This document shows, piece after piece, positions 12,881 to 24,680 of a DNA stretch of 64,000 nucleotides (its first letter is position 1; each line of letters opens with the position of its first letter). The position numbers were made by a program, and so were the translations under genes. This DNA is from Anaeramoeba flamelloides (lineage: Eukaryota; Metamonada; Anaeramoebidae), in NCBI GenBank assembly GCA_027625915.1, contig JANTQA010000008.1, forward strand, positions 4,519,501-4,583,500, given 5' to 3'. The notes under the pieces were generated by a model. That model did not search any database. It was given only the letters and a program-made list of their open reading frames with translations, and was not told the origin of the DNA.

Positions 12881-14509
12881 GCAAAAGCTATAACACCATT
12901 ATTTTTACAAGAATTAATTATTGAAACTAAAAAGATTCGAAATAGATTACTAACAACATTTTTATTACATGAATATGACATTTTACAAAATTATTTAAAC
13001 ATACCAAAAGAACAAATTTTACAAATGAAAATAAATCAAGAAAAGGAATTAAAATTAAACAAAGAAAATAAAAATAAAAATAAAAATAAAAATAAAAATC
13101 AAGATGAAAGTGATGACGACGAAAGCGATGATGAAGATGATAATGTGTTTAATAATAAAAAAAAGTTAAGAAAAAATAATTTAGATAAAAAGATAGAAAT
13201 TAAAGATTATGAAGAATATTTAAAAAATGATCATTATACATTATATTTATTAAAGCATAATTATCAACCAATATTTTTAAAAAAGATTCACAAGCCTTTC
13301 ACCATTGATCAAAAATTAAGAGATCTTGAAATAATTTGTATTCAAAAAATATTTCGACGAATGGAATATGAAATGCAAAAAATTTATGAAAAGTTAAGTC
13401 TTAACAAAATTCAAATAACCCTAGAAAATAATAATTTCATACAAAATGGTAATAAAAAGAAAATATTATTTAAAATAGGCGGCCGTGATTTGATAGATGT
13501 ATTACCAATAATGAAATATGATTCTAAGACGAAGAAAAATATGAATCATTTTGCAAGCAAAGAAACTGGAAATGAAAATAATAAAGTAATAAAAAATAAA
13601 TTCAAATTAATAAACTCAAATGGGTTTATTAATAATTTTGATAACATAACGATTAATAACAACAGCAGCAGCAGTGACAAAAACAACAAAAATAATCATA
13701 ATAATCATAATGACAATAATAATAATGATAAAAATAAAAATAATGATTCGCAATTGTTTAATGATTTTTTAACAAAGTGTAATTTTAATCAAGACCAATT
13801 TTATCAAATTCTATGGCTATCAAAGGAATCGTTATATTATGGAAAAGATATTCTATTATCTTTTAATCGAGTTCACTGGTGCTTAGAACATTTTGTGTAT
13901 TGTTTATTAATCGGGGAGCCAGTCTTGATTTCTGCAAAGCCAATAAATAGTGAAATAGTGAAATTGATTGTAAATGCCTTTTCATTATTTATTCCGGGAA
14001 ATATCGAAAGGGGGATGGTTGTGTTATGGAAAGAACAAGTACAAAAGGAAAAAAATGCAAGATTTCATGAATTTAACATAATTAAATTGGCAGGAATTTC
14101 AAAAAAATTAAAATTATCCTTGCAATTAAAAAAATTTTTTTCAATTATTGATTTTGAAAGAAAAAAATTTTATTCTCGAAAGCCTTATAAATCAATCGAA
14201 AATGGTATTGTTCAAAAAATAATAGGATTAAAAATTCATTTTGATCAAGAAAAAATTTATATTGCATATTTTTATAAAATTTTATCTGAGATTTCTTTAA
14301 ATTTATTAATATTTTTCTATTCAGAATTATTCCCAGAAAAGGTCAATTTCAAATCAATTTTCAATGATATTCATTTTAGTGAAACTGATCTATCCATCTT
14401 AAAATATTGGTCGTTTTTAATTAAAAAGGAATTTGTAAAAAAAAATAATTCCACGAAACAAATACCATATCAATTTTTTTATAACCCTGAAAAAACTCAT
14501 AGAAAATAA
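12881..14509 (+). CDS. SMCR8-like protein, C-terminal DENN exon
   Basis: An open exon of 542 codons, phase 0 from 12881, TAA at 14507-14509. The first 48 codons precede the first ATG (13025) and are ordinary protein sequence (AKAITPLFLQELIIETKKIR..), so the exon is entered by splicing rather than started at that ATG. Blocks matching animal SMCR8: KPFTIDQKLRDLEIIC (compare FDKKLKTLEELC), FVYCLLIGEPVLIS..LIVNAFSLFIPG (compare AIYSLLSGRTLVVL..LVTALAIFVPS), FSIIDFERKKF (compare SILDLDNKTL) and the terminal ETDLSILKYW. Low-complexity Asn/Lys and acid-rich insertions lie at exon residues about 55-105 and 225-290. This is the DENN half of the gene started at 6187; joined length is about 765 residues against 937 in human. 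Function by family: autophagy and lysosomal small-GTPase regulation. Confidence 0.8.
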   Translation, partial: AKAITPLFLQELIIETKKIRNRLLTTFLLHEYDILQNYLNIPKEQILQMKINQEKELKLNKENKNKNKNKNKNQDESDDDESDDEDDNVFNNKKKLRKNNLDKKIEIKDYEEYLKNDHYTLYLLKHNYQPIFLKKIHKPFTIDQKLRDLEIICIQKIFRRMEYEMQKIYEKLSLNKIQITLENNNFIQNGNKKKILFKIGGRDLIDVLPIMKYDSKTKKNMNHFASKETGNENNKVIKNKFKLINSNGFINNFDNITINNNSSSSDKNNKNNHNNHNDNNNNDKNKNNDSQLFNDFLTKCNFNQDQFYQILWLSKESLYYGKDILLSFNRVHWCLEHFVYCLLIGEPVLISAKPINSEIVKLIVNAFSLFIPGNIERGMVVLWKEQVQKEKNARFHEFNIIKLAGISKKLKLSLQLKKFFSIIDFERKKFYSRKPYKSIENGIVQKIIGLKIHFDQEKIYIAYFYKILSEISLNLLIFFYSELFPEKVNFKSIFNDIHFSETDLSILKYWSFLIKKEFVKKNNSTKQIPYQFFYNPEKTHRK

Positions 14510-14648
14510 TAATAACAATTAATTAATCCATTCATTAATTAATATCTAAATATTAATAAATTTGATTCTATATATTGTAAAAATAAAAACTTAATTAATA
14601 TACCAGTCATTTAAAGATATATAATATTATGTTTTTTTACGTGGATAT

Positions 14649-14695
14649 ATGCATTTATGTATGCATTTATGTATGCATTTATGTATGTAAATTGA
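14649..14695 (+). repeat. 12-bp tandem repeat
   Basis: Three perfect units of ATGCATTTATGT (14649-14660, 14661-14672, 14673-14684) plus a partial fourth, 140 bp downstream of the SMCR8-like stop codon. Each unit contains the palindrome ATGCAT. Confidence 0.85.
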
Positions 14696-15879
14696 TTTTT
14701 ATTTATTATTGTTATTTTTAATTATTAGGTATATTTATAATTTTAAACTTGTTTTCCAAATTAATCTTTTTTATCGCCCGTTAATTCGGTTATATTTTTC
14801 TATTTAGATCTCTAAATCATTTTTTGTTTTGAAAACTTGGATTAATATTGAAAAAAAAAAAAAAAAGGAACTATCATTTAAATCATTGTGCCTATCTCGA
14901 TTTTTTTGGACATTCTTTAATAATGAACCAATTTTGATAAAATTTTATATTTGATTTTCTTATCCACAAATATCACTTGAATTATAAGAATAAAAATGCT
15001 AGGATCTCTTAGTTCCCCAAATACTAATTAAATGGGGGTTTATTGCAAAAATTATCCCAGTCACCAATCGCAAAAAACTTGGAATGATTTTTATTCTTAG
15101 ATATCATAAAATAAATCATTTTTATATAAAAAGTTCATTTCATCAAAGTAGAAATCATTTTGAGTTTTCTATTTAACCAAAAATTTGATTTTTAAATTTA
15201 TTTGCAAATTAAAAGCTTTTGTTGCAGAATCAAAGTAATTTTTGACAAATAAAAAAATCAAAAGAAAATAAATTAACAAAAAGAGACAATAAAAATGACC
15301 TCCAAAACTCACATCCAACAACAACTATAATAACACACCTCTTTAAATATTAATTTCTTTTTGGAATATTTCAAAGATATGAGGGATTATTGCCTAATGA
15401 AGGAACATTAAAAATTGAAAATGAGAGAATAAATTTTTTGGACTTAAAAAAAAAAGGTTTCTACTTTGATGATCAACTCATTAAAGAGTAGACACTAACC
15501 TAAGAATTCCTCTCTTAACAAAAATATCAAATTTGTTCCAAATAGAGGAAAACTGAATCCTAAAATTTTAATTGAGGCCGATTCATTTATTTCTACAAAT
15601 TAATAAAGAGTGATTAAATAATAATAATACTAATTGAAATCAATTAGTTTAGATATCGTTTATAATCTTCAAAAATGGTTTTTATATTTAGCAGTTTTCA
15701 TTTAAACATTGATTGGCCAAACAAACGGTATTAAGCATATCTAAAAGTGAGAAAAGTGTTTATTTGTTTATAAAATTATCAAAATTATAAATTGATATAT
15801 CTTAATTAAATTTCTGTAAGTAAAATAAATCAATTTGGGGTTTATAATACCTAAATAATGAAAAAAAAAAAAAAAATCA

Positions 15880-15960
15880 TCTTGTATTAGAAGTATTGAC
15901 TTGTTATTTTGGTTCTTAGTTGATGGATCTTCAACTAAGTATGATTTGTAAGGTTTTTTA
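15880..15960 (+). mobile_element. Solo R2-type terminal sequence
   Basis: ATCATCTTGTATTAG, then GACTTGTTATTTTGGTTCTT and a diverged GATGGATCTT follow the order seen at the left end of the element at 49779. No inverted partner was found within 2 kb on either side, so this is a solo end or a deleted copy. Confidence 0.5.
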
Positions 15961-16029
15961 AAATTTGAATTTTTTTTTTTTTTTTGATTTTATGATTGAA
16001 AGGAGATGATTCAATAAAATTACATCCTA

Positions 16030-16640
16030 TTTGGACTTAGGTTTTCTAGAATTTAAAAGAATTGGGGAAAATAATTGATCCTACTCTATTTCTTTTGAAT
16101 TCTGTAAAATCCACCTTAGCTTTTCTTGGGTTTTCTGTTTATTTCGAAAATCTATTGATTTTTGTTCGATTTTTTTCTGACTGAAGAAATAAAAAAACAA
16201 TAAAGAATTTTTTTTTTTTTTCAAAAATTACAAAGAACCTAGGTACTCTCTGGTACTTGAAGGTACGTGGCAGTACTTTATGAAACTCTAAATTTGATTT
16301 AGAATTTTTTTATTCTAGCTATAATAGAGGAAAGGTTAGAGTTCTAAAAAATATTATTTGTCTTTTTGTGTTTTTTTGATGGGAAAAAATTAATTTCCTC
16401 TTACAGCTGTTAGTTTTTTTTAAAATTTGAAACAATTGAGTATAATATTTTTTTTTTTTACTAAATTCTTTTAAATTAAAAAAAAAATAGTTGGGTTATG
16501 TAGGGTTTAAAAGAATTGAGAAAAAGTAAAGATTTTACTATATTCTTTTAAATTGTGAAAAAGAGAAGTTATTTATTCTTTATTTTTCTATATATTTCGC
16601 AAATAAATAGAATCTTCAAGATAAACTAGGTACTCTACGA
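16030..16640. repeat. R6 hairpin repeat cluster, diverged
   Basis: Inverted pairs such as AGGTTTTCTAGAATTTAAAA / TTTTGAATTCTGTAAAATCC (16040-16115) are followed by TTTCTTGGGTTTTCTGTTTA, CCTAGGTACTCT, and a second pair near 16500-16560. It resembles the cluster at 8547-9190 but is more decayed. Confidence 0.5.
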
Positions 16641-17099
16641 CACTATACAATACTCAATATTCTACTAATTTCTATGTTTTTAATTAAGAAATTCCAAAAA
16701 AAAATATAATTTTATTTTACCTAAATTAATAACAAGATAAATAATGAGTCTAAATTTTGAATAAATTCTAAGATATTTATTTATATTTCTTTTGTTAATT
16801 AATTCTTTTTCCCAAATTTGTTGATTTTTTTCTAACTAGTGAGATGTCCCAAATTCTCTTTTTTTTTCTTTTATAGGTATATGTGTTTATGTGTATGTGT
16901 GTATATAAATTGTATTAAATAACAAACATTATGAATCATAAGTTGTTCTAGATAGATCAGCTATGAATAAAAATAACAGTATGTGATTACACCTAAAACA
17001 AGATATTTTTGTTTTATTATCTTGTTTGGTTATAAAAATTAAGGGTATATTATAGATCTTTCATTATTTGGTAATTTTCCAAATTAATCAAATTAAAGG

Positions 17100-17660
17100 A
17101 TTTTTCACTCCAAGTGGTCCATTTTTATTATAGAAATAGAACAAATTCAATGGGTTTAATTCATTATTCTTCTTGAAATAAAATTTTCAATTTATAAAAT
17201 CTGATCATGTTTTCTCATTTTGTAAATTTTTTTTTCTTTTGTTTTTCTCGTTTAGTAATTATTATTATTTTTTTTTTACTTTTCTTTTTTTATTGTTATT
17301 TTGTAGAAAAGGCAATTTGAAAAAAAAATTCTCTGAAACTCCAAATTAACTTTAAGAAATGTTTGGGTTTGAATTTTCTTTCAAAACTAAGAAATTTTCA
17401 ATTAAAAAATCTTACACTCAAAAATTTTAGTTTTCCAAAGCAATTTACAAATTTTGAACGAGATATTCCATTGAAAGGGTCCCAAAATATTTTTTACCAT
17501 TTTTTTTTTTTTGAAATTTATATTTTGTTCAGGTATTTTCTTTTTAATTATCGACTCTAATCTGGTGTTTATTATTTCTCGTATTTCTAAGTAATCTTAG
17601 TTTGTTTTATTCTTAAAAAGGGTGAATTTTTCATTTTTGGCTCGGTTCTTTGAGTGAAAT
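17100..17660 (+). repeat. Dispersed repeat R5, copy 1
   Basis: Shares ordered blocks with 44580-45150 and, more weakly, 39340-39900: TTTTCTCATTTTGTAAATTT, AACTCCAAATTAAC, a TTCCATTGAAAG-like block, TTTGTTCAGGTATTT and TTATTATTTCTCGTATTTCT. A 65-residue open frame inside (17363-17560) is matched by an equally short frame in another copy but has no recognisable protein signature. The nature of the element is unknown. Confidence 0.6.
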
Positions 17661-19219
17661 CAAGTTTATTTTTCCAGTGTTTCTGAAGAGTATCTTAATT
17701 CATTTCATTAGTATTTTACGTTTTTCAGATTTTTTATTGGTTTTAAGATTCAAAAATAATATTATTATTTTCTGTTTCAGAGTATTCAATTCCCTAAGAT
17801 ATATAAAGTCCAATATTATTGAAATCGCAATTCCTTAAGACTTTTTAAAAATTTGTCCGAAAAATTACTTTTTCTGACTAATAATAAATAATAAATTTTT
17901 TACCTCTTAAAATGGGTTACTTGAGTAATTTTCTAACTACATTTAATTTTTTCAAAAAATTCTAGCCAAAATGTTCAAAAATAGCACCTTACACTAACAT
18001 ATCATATGTCCACCCCTAACATTTCTGAAAGAAGTTTTTGATATACCATATTAAATAAATATCAATAGCAGAGAAAATTTTCAGAAAATAGAGAATTTGG
18101 ACTATTTTAAATTTTTATAAATTTACGTATTAAATGATTAATTATTGTTCATAAGGTTATGTTATATTAGTATTAAGATCAATAAATATATGAAAAACTT
18201 TATTATTTTCTTGAATAGGTGGTTTGTTTTTTTTATTAACCGAAATACTATAATTTTTATTTTTACCTATTTGTAAAAATATTTCAGTTGGAATTTATTT
18301 TATAATATCTTGTAGTCAAGAACGATTTCAATATTTCGAATTGTTATTTACTATTGAGTGGTCTTAAATGTTTTTTCCAATTTATTTTTTGAAAAGATAG
18401 TATTTTTTATTACAAATTTATAAGTTTATAATCTGAATTTAATCTTAGATTTTTTTTTTTTTTTTGATTATGGCGATTTTTGATTTCTCCAGAAATATTC
18501 AAGAGTATATGTATAAAGCAAACAATTGGCGGTGATTTGGATATTCATTAAAAGACAATTTATTCACTAATTAATCTATTTATAAATCAAATTATACTAA
18601 TTACAATTGTATCCCAAATTTCAACAAAGAAAGCATCATAAAATTTCTAAAATATTATTTTTAATTCATTTTACAGATCTTTAGGTTCTTACAACTAATA
18701 ATTTAATTAAATATTTTGAGGATTTGTAATAAAATTTTTGATTTCGTAATTGGGAAATAACAGTATTGAAAATGATCACAAACAATCAGAATGTATGACA
18801 TTTTTTAATTTTGATTTTTAGGAACCTTCAATAACCATCAAGTTTTTTGCATTACTCATAGTATTATTATTTAAATATAAAATGACGATAATACACCTTA
18901 TTAACAAAATTAGTTCTATTTCAAAAAAAAATATAACAAAAAAATTAATCAACTATTAAAAGACAAAAAAACAAATCTAATGAATAAAATTCTGATAGAA
19001 TTTCTTTAAGGGTGGTTTTTTTGAAATAAAAAATGATTTTCTTGATTGTGTGTCATCATTTTTGCCATTAAAATAAAAAAAATTAATTTCAAATTAAAAA
19101 AAACAATTCAGTTTTTAATGATCAAAAAAAAGGGTGAAAATAAAAAAAACAAAATCTAATGAGTCACACCCCTTCTTGGTTCTTTTTTTTTACTTTTAAT
19201 TGAATAAATAATAAGAAAA
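17661..19219. other. Intergenic stretch, nothing recognised
   Basis: AT-rich sequence downstream of the TIM23-type gene. No coding signature, RNA gene or repeat shared with the rest of the window was seen. Confidence 0.5.
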
Positions 19220-20293
19220 CTAATTTTCAAGTAAACCAAAAATCCCTGTTTTGTTTTGTTTTTCTTTAGGTCTATAATACCAAGGAATAATTTCGCCTTT
19301 ACTTCTTTTGTGGAAGCCATATCCAAGACCAGCAATTGATCCCACACCTGCGCCTATAGCACATTTCCTGAAGGACTTGGAAGGAAGATTCCATACCAGG
19401 CCGACTGTTGAACCTGCGGCAGCAAAACCAGCCATGTCTTTTTTTTGTCTGACAAGGATTGATCCTGTATTCACCAAATAAAACAAGGACGTTAAACCCG
19501 CGGCTGTGCTTCCGACATGGTTACCCACTCTCAGCGTTGAATTTAAGACTTTGTTAAGGCGGATCTGATCTGTCAGTTTTGAAGTTTTGAAAAAGGATGT
19601 CGCTGCACCAATGCCTCCACCAAAAACTGAGCCAAGTAAAAAACTCCATCCTATGCCAGTAAGTGATTCTTCCAACATTTCCATCAGGGGGTTTTCTGGT
19701 ATGGCTATTCTGAAGGCATTCTGCTGTTGTGAAAATTGCTATCATAGTAGTAAGATTTTAAATTAATTTCAACAAAGATTGAGGGATTAATAAAATAGGT
19801 TTAATTTTGGAAACAACTTTTGACTTTTTTTGTTCTTGTTATTATTATTGTTATTGTTATTTAGTTGACATGCCCTTTTTGTTGATCGTCCATCGAAAAA
19901 ATTTTCAGTAAAAGAAAAAGCAAATCAAAAATTTGATCTTTTAAAAACGTTGGTTATTAATTTCTTTTTTGTTAATTTATTTTTATTGTTTGGGCTCAAT
20001 AGAGATTTTTTTTGAATTATTCAATATTAATTCGTTTGGAAGATCAATAAATATAATCCAAATGTCAAAATAACAAAACATATTATTTATTTTTGTCAAG
20101 AAATAAAAAAACCATAATAAAAAATATTTGTTTGTTTGTTCGGTTTTGAAAGAAAAAGTTATGTATTTACTTGTTCGTTGGCTTGAGGTTGAAAATTAAA
20201 ATAGTCTTTGAAAGTTTTTGGTGTGGCTTCTGTTGTTATTTCCTCAGATTTTTTCGATTTGAGTGATGAGCTTAATTTGGAAAAGGCAAACAT
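19220..20293 (-). CDS. TIM23-type mitochondrial inner-membrane import channel
   Basis: Two exons on the minus strand: 20293-20171 (41 codons) and 19723-19220, separated by a 447-bp intron (GTAAATAC...CACAACAG). Total 208 residues. The N-terminus is a 60-residue hydrophilic leader (MFAFSKLSSSLKSKKSEE..), followed by four Gly/Ala-rich hydrophobic segments at about 64-86, 108-130, 138-154 and 162-178, with GxxxG-type spacing (FLLGSVFGGGIGAA; AAAGSTVGLVW; GAGVGSIAGLG) and a basic C-terminal tail. The order, and the RLNKVLNSTLRVGNHVGSTA block before segment 2, fit Tim23 rather than Tim17 or Tim22. Known role: presequence-dependent import across the mitochondrial (or mitochondrion-related organelle) inner membrane. 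A NAGNAG at the acceptor (CAGCAG) could add or drop one Gln. Confidence 0.85.
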
Positions 20294-20339
20294 TAGTTGA
20301 AAATAAGAAGTAAAAAATAAAAAAATGATTAATACCTTG

Positions 20340-20510
20340 TAATAAATACTTCTAACAATCTCATTCCCTATCTCAAGATTTATATCTTTCAGAACTTACA
20401 AACACTTTCAGACATTTTACAAGCCTTTCAAACAAATTTCAATACTTTTTGATTGGAAACACATGACAAAAAAGGTTAGCTTTGTAATAGTCAAGAGATT
20501 TTTAATTTTT
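20340..20510 (-). mobile_element. R3 transposon fragment upstream of the TIM23-type gene
   Basis: AATCTCATTCCCTATCTCAA, CTTACAAACACTTTCAGACA and a closing AGTCAAGAGATTTTTA follow the block order of the R3 subterminal region at 11935-12090 and, inverted, at 42820-42960. No terminal repeat is retained. The fragment lies only about 50 bp upstream of the TIM23-type start codon, so it would fall in the promoter or 5' leader. Confidence 0.6.
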
Positions 20511-20513
20511 CCA

Positions 20514-21914
20514 TTACACGCGTGTTAATTTTGTCTTTAAATGAACTTTTAAGGATTGTAATAAAATCCAATTCTGTAAATCGAATTAAGGGTGAAAAAA
20601 TGTAAGTGTGGAGTAGTGAAAAAAATACCCTGACATGAAAATAATGCCAGACAAGATTTTTAATTGTGAATATATGGAAAATTGATGTGTAATTTCATTT
20701 ATTTTAAAGCAAATTCTTTTTATAAATAACCAAATTTTTTATTAGCCGAGTAATAAACCTACCTAAAGTTTATTAAAGTGGGGTGTCCATAGAATACTTG
20801 TATAATTGTTTGATATCATAAGTATATATTTTTTTTTTGAAAAAAACATTGGTTTTTATCGAGGTTTGCTAGAGTTTGAAAAATTATAATTTTTATTCTG
20901 AGTTTTTTGATTGATTGAATTGTGTTTTGAACAAGTGTGATTTAATTTATCATCATTCTAAGAAGTGGGTGAGTTATAATTTTGAAAAGTTTGATTCTTA
21001 AAAAAAACGGATTTGATTTTAAATGAAAGAAATTATACAATAAATATTCCATATATTATCAATGAAAAATCCTTTACAGGATTATTTTTCATGTTTCATA
21101 TTTTTTTCACAACTTTACATATGACTGTTTTAAATTTACATACAATTTCTGGCAAAATGAAATATTTGATGAAAATAAATTATTTTGAACAAGTTTTTTG
21201 TTATAAAGAATTGAGTAATTGTTGAGAAAAACCTGAAACAGAAAACAAATAAAAATTTCTCTTTACTGGTATTTAAAATTCAAAAGGGAAAAATTGTATC
21301 TCAAGAAGTAAATGAAGTGGAATGCTACACACCGTATAATTTCAAATGCAAATATTATTTTTTTAATACATGTATTCCTGGATTTGGAAGGCGAAAAAAG
21401 ATTATCATGTATGTAGTATGAAGGTTTATTGAATAAGTAATCTCATCTGATTGATCAATAACTTGGCTGGAATTTTATAGTCTGTTAAAAAATAATTTTT
21501 TAAAAGAGGTTTTTGAATTCTGTATTTGTTCAATGCAAATCGAAAAGAAGATTTTTTTCCATAACAAATGAGGTTTTTAATTTTTAATTTTTTGATTTTT
21601 ATTTTTCCTTTGAAAAATTTTTTAAAAAAAGATTTTCCTGGAATGATTAATTGCAAAAAGAGCGATTAGAATCTTTCTTTTTTTAATTGAGAATCTGTGG
21701 ATAATAATATATTAGTTAACACTGTTAAAATATTACAATTGTTTTTCTATTTTAAAAAATCAAAGTGTGAAGAAAATTTTGGTATATTATTTAATTTTGT
21801 CAAGATATGCCACCTTTATTATTTTGAATTTGTATTTGTTATCTGAATAATTTGAATTTTTTGAAAGTTAAAATCTCTTTTGAAAAATCATCAAGGAAAA
21901 AATTGATTTTTAAA
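20514..21914. other. Intergenic stretch, nothing recognised
   Basis: AT-rich sequence with short open frames (for example 21013-21225 and 21426-21656 on the minus strand) whose composition is that of random AT-rich DNA. No repeat or RNA gene was recognised. Confidence 0.45.
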
Positions 21915-21915
21915 T

Positions 21916-22116
21916 ATAGTCAGTTCTAATTTTAAGGTAGAACATTCAAGCCAAATTTTTGGAACAATAAAAATCTCAAATGAAGGCGCTTTGCGTTTGG
22001 AATTTTTTTGTTCACAAATTATATTACAAGAATCTGATATCTGCATTTTAATTTATAATTTTTTTGAGACTTAATTTCTGTTAAAAGTTTATTCAGGAAA
22101 AGTAGAACTGACTATA
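21916..22116. mobile_element. R1 palindromic MITE, copy A (diverged)
   Basis: Ends TATAGTCAGTTCTAATTTTA and GTAGAACTGACTATA are inverted matches of the R1 family. The internal repeat boxes are strongly decayed, making this the oldest-looking of eight copies in the window. Confidence 0.6.
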
Positions 22117-23412
22117 TTTTTTTCAGAAATATTTTTTTATTTTCATATGTACACAATTAAAAAAATAATTAAAAACTCAAAAGTGCATTACAAAAAAAAA
22201 AATAATAACAAAAACTTGTCAAAAAATACTTTGGGAAAAGTTCCTTAAACAGATTAAAAAATCAAAAACTTTACCCACAAAAAAGGTAAAGGAAAAAGGT
22301 TATCCTTTAAAGATCTGTTTTTCAAATCTTCAAGGGGAAGAAGAAAATATTTCAAGAATTATATTTTTTACCACCCAAACACATGATTATAAAAAAGTCC
22401 CATATATAAAAAGGGGGTAACCCAGATCCAGAACCTTCTAACAGAAGTAGAACTTTTAATCTAATTGTCAATTTTACACACAATCTATTCTTTTTAAACC
22501 GCCCTGAAATAAAACACAAGTCTGAAACTTCTAAGAAACCCTTATTCTATTAGAAACAACAAGAATAAACCCAAAAACCTGTTCTTATAATTTCCTGTCA
22601 TTAACATAATTTATAAGATTTAAATCCATTTTAACAATTTCTAAAATGATATCAATTAAAAAACTCTCTTTTTGATCCTTTTGTTTTATTTTTATTTTTA
22701 ATTAATAAAGAAAATACATTTAATAATCAATATTTTATTTATTTCTTTGGATTTTCATCAAATGTCTCTATAAAAGAAAAATTTCTTTTAAATGCTTTAG
22801 AAATTAAAATATAATTATTTTATATTTTAAAGGTATTTAGAAAGTAAAAAGACAAATAAAATTTTGATCACAAATCCAATTTAGAAGTATGATGCCTGTT
22901 TTCTTCCTTTTTTTCTTGAAATATATTGGACCTTTTGATATGGTATTGTTTTAAAAGATTTATCAGGATAGATAATTAAAAGATAAAGGAATAATATTCT
23001 TTTCTTTTTTCTTATTAGGGGGGGGGGGGGTCATTGATGAAGTAATCTAGTAGTTTTTTAAAAAAACCAAAGAAATAAACAATTTTCTATTCCAAAATCT
23101 GTATCCGGTTAGATTATAAAATATTGAAAGTATTCGCATTAGAAATAAATAATTGTTATCTAATTTTTATAATTTTATTATTAAAACAAAATATATTTCA
23201 TAATAGTAGTATTTATATTATTATAGATAATCCTCAATCTGAAATTGTTATAGAATGTATCCATATGTGATAAAATATCTGTATTTTGGGAAAATATAAA
23301 ACTAAATAATATGGTGCATAAAATATAAAATATCAAGTATCAAAAAACTATTCAATGGTGACAAAAGTCACAAGGGTTTCCAAGATTGTATATAATAATG
23401 TCATTGGTGAAT
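22117..23412. other. Intergenic stretch with a G13 run
   Basis: No gene was seen. The segment 22430-22590 is somewhat richer in C than its surroundings but has no open frame. A run of 13 G residues lies at 23018-23030, unusual in this AT-rich setting. Confidence 0.5.
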
Positions 23413-23613
23413 TACACTCAGTTCCACTTTTAAGACACAAACTTTCAATTAAATTTAAGGCACAAAAAAAATCTCAAATTAAGGTACAAAATTTGTAATT
23501 TTTTTTTTACACAATTTATTTTACTAGAATTTGAATTTTGTGCCTTAATTTGGGATTTTTATTGTGCCTTAAATTTCGCTGCGGTTTGTGCCTTAAAAAT
23601 GGAACTGACTGTA
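23413..23613. mobile_element. R1 palindromic MITE, copy B
   Basis: Runs from TACACTCAGTTCCACTTTTA to ATGGAACTGACTGTA, with the AAGGCACAAA-type boxes partly mutated (AAGACACAAA, AAGGCACAAA, AAGGTACAAA). Flanked by TA on both sides. Confidence 0.75.
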
Positions 23614-24239
23614 CAAACAATTTCAAAATATATTCACGGATGGTAAAAAGGGAATTAAATATTTTCAGATAATAAGAGGGGAAATGGGGTATTTGAAAAT
23701 AAACAGAACTGGTAGAAAAAAAAAACAATATAATCTTCAAAGAAAAAAAAAAGTTAAACCAATCCTTGAGATTTTCTTTAAAATTAATAATAAATTTTGA
23801 TTAAGATTTCAAAGAAGTGCCGGAAAATCTCTCGAAATACTCAAAAAAAAATACTTAAAAATCGAGATTATAATATTGTATTAAATAGATCCCAAATATT
23901 AATCATTCATTATCAAATATTATGTCTATTCTCTTTTTCGATTTAATTTAATCATGAAAGGAAAAAAAACTTCTTAAATGTTTCAAAAACTTATAAAAAA
24001 AGTTCATCTCTCAAATACCCTGGATATTTTATTTTAAAATAATTTTTTTTTTCAAAATTATTAAATTTCGACAAATTATACAAAAATAATATTAGAATAA
24101 TCCACAGTTTCTGTTTTATTTTTTTTCATATGGGATATAGGGTTTTGGAAAGAGATGTATTAAATTTAATCAATGAAACCCCTAAAAATAAACTTTTATT
24201 ATTTCTTCGAAATAAAATAGCCTTGTGTAAGGTTGTGAA

Positions 24240-24438
24240 TACAGTCAGTTCCACTTTTAAGACACAAACTTGGAACGAAATTTAAGGCACTCAAAAAACC
24301 TCAAACTAAGGCACAAAATTTTGGATTTTAATAAAATAAATTGTGTAAAAAAAAATTCCAAAAAATGTGCCTTAGTTTGAGATTGTTCTGTAACTTAAAA
24401 TTTCTTCAAAGTTTGTGACAAAACATAGAACTGACTGT
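24240..24438. mobile_element. R1 palindromic MITE, copy C
   Basis: Begins TACAGTCAGTTCCACTTTTA and ends TAGAACTGACTGT. The left arm keeps three spaced boxes of the AAGGCAC type; the right arm is more decayed. Confidence 0.75.
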
Positions 24439-24439
24439 T

Positions 24440-24680
24440 TAATTTTTTGAAAAAACTTTTTAATAACAGATCAATCAAAGAAAAGCACTTTACTATAAGT
24501 ATGTATTAAAAAAATTGTATCATGGTGTTTGATCCTCCATTTTGTCTTTAATCGTGGTTTTTGTCTTTAGTGCTGGATTTTTTCTTTTATTAATAGACTT
24601 TTACTTATCATTTCCAGATTCTATTAATGTTACCAATTAAAAAAAATATTAAACTTTTTTTTTCATTTGGTTATTTCTAT
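24440..24680 (+). repeat. Partial copy of foldback element R7
   Basis: TTTTTAATAACAGATCAATC, TTTGATCCTCCATTTTGTCT and GATTCTATTAATGTTACCAA match 7735-7915 in order. It lies directly against R1 copy C, which may have inserted at its edge. Confidence 0.6.

Larger units (their letters stand above)
14510..17099. other. Intergenic stretch with repeat fragments
   Basis: No gene was recognised. It contains a 12-bp tandem repeat (14649-14695), a solo R2-type end (15880-15960) and hairpin repeats (16030-16640), listed separately. The rest is plain AT-rich sequence. Confidence 0.5.
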
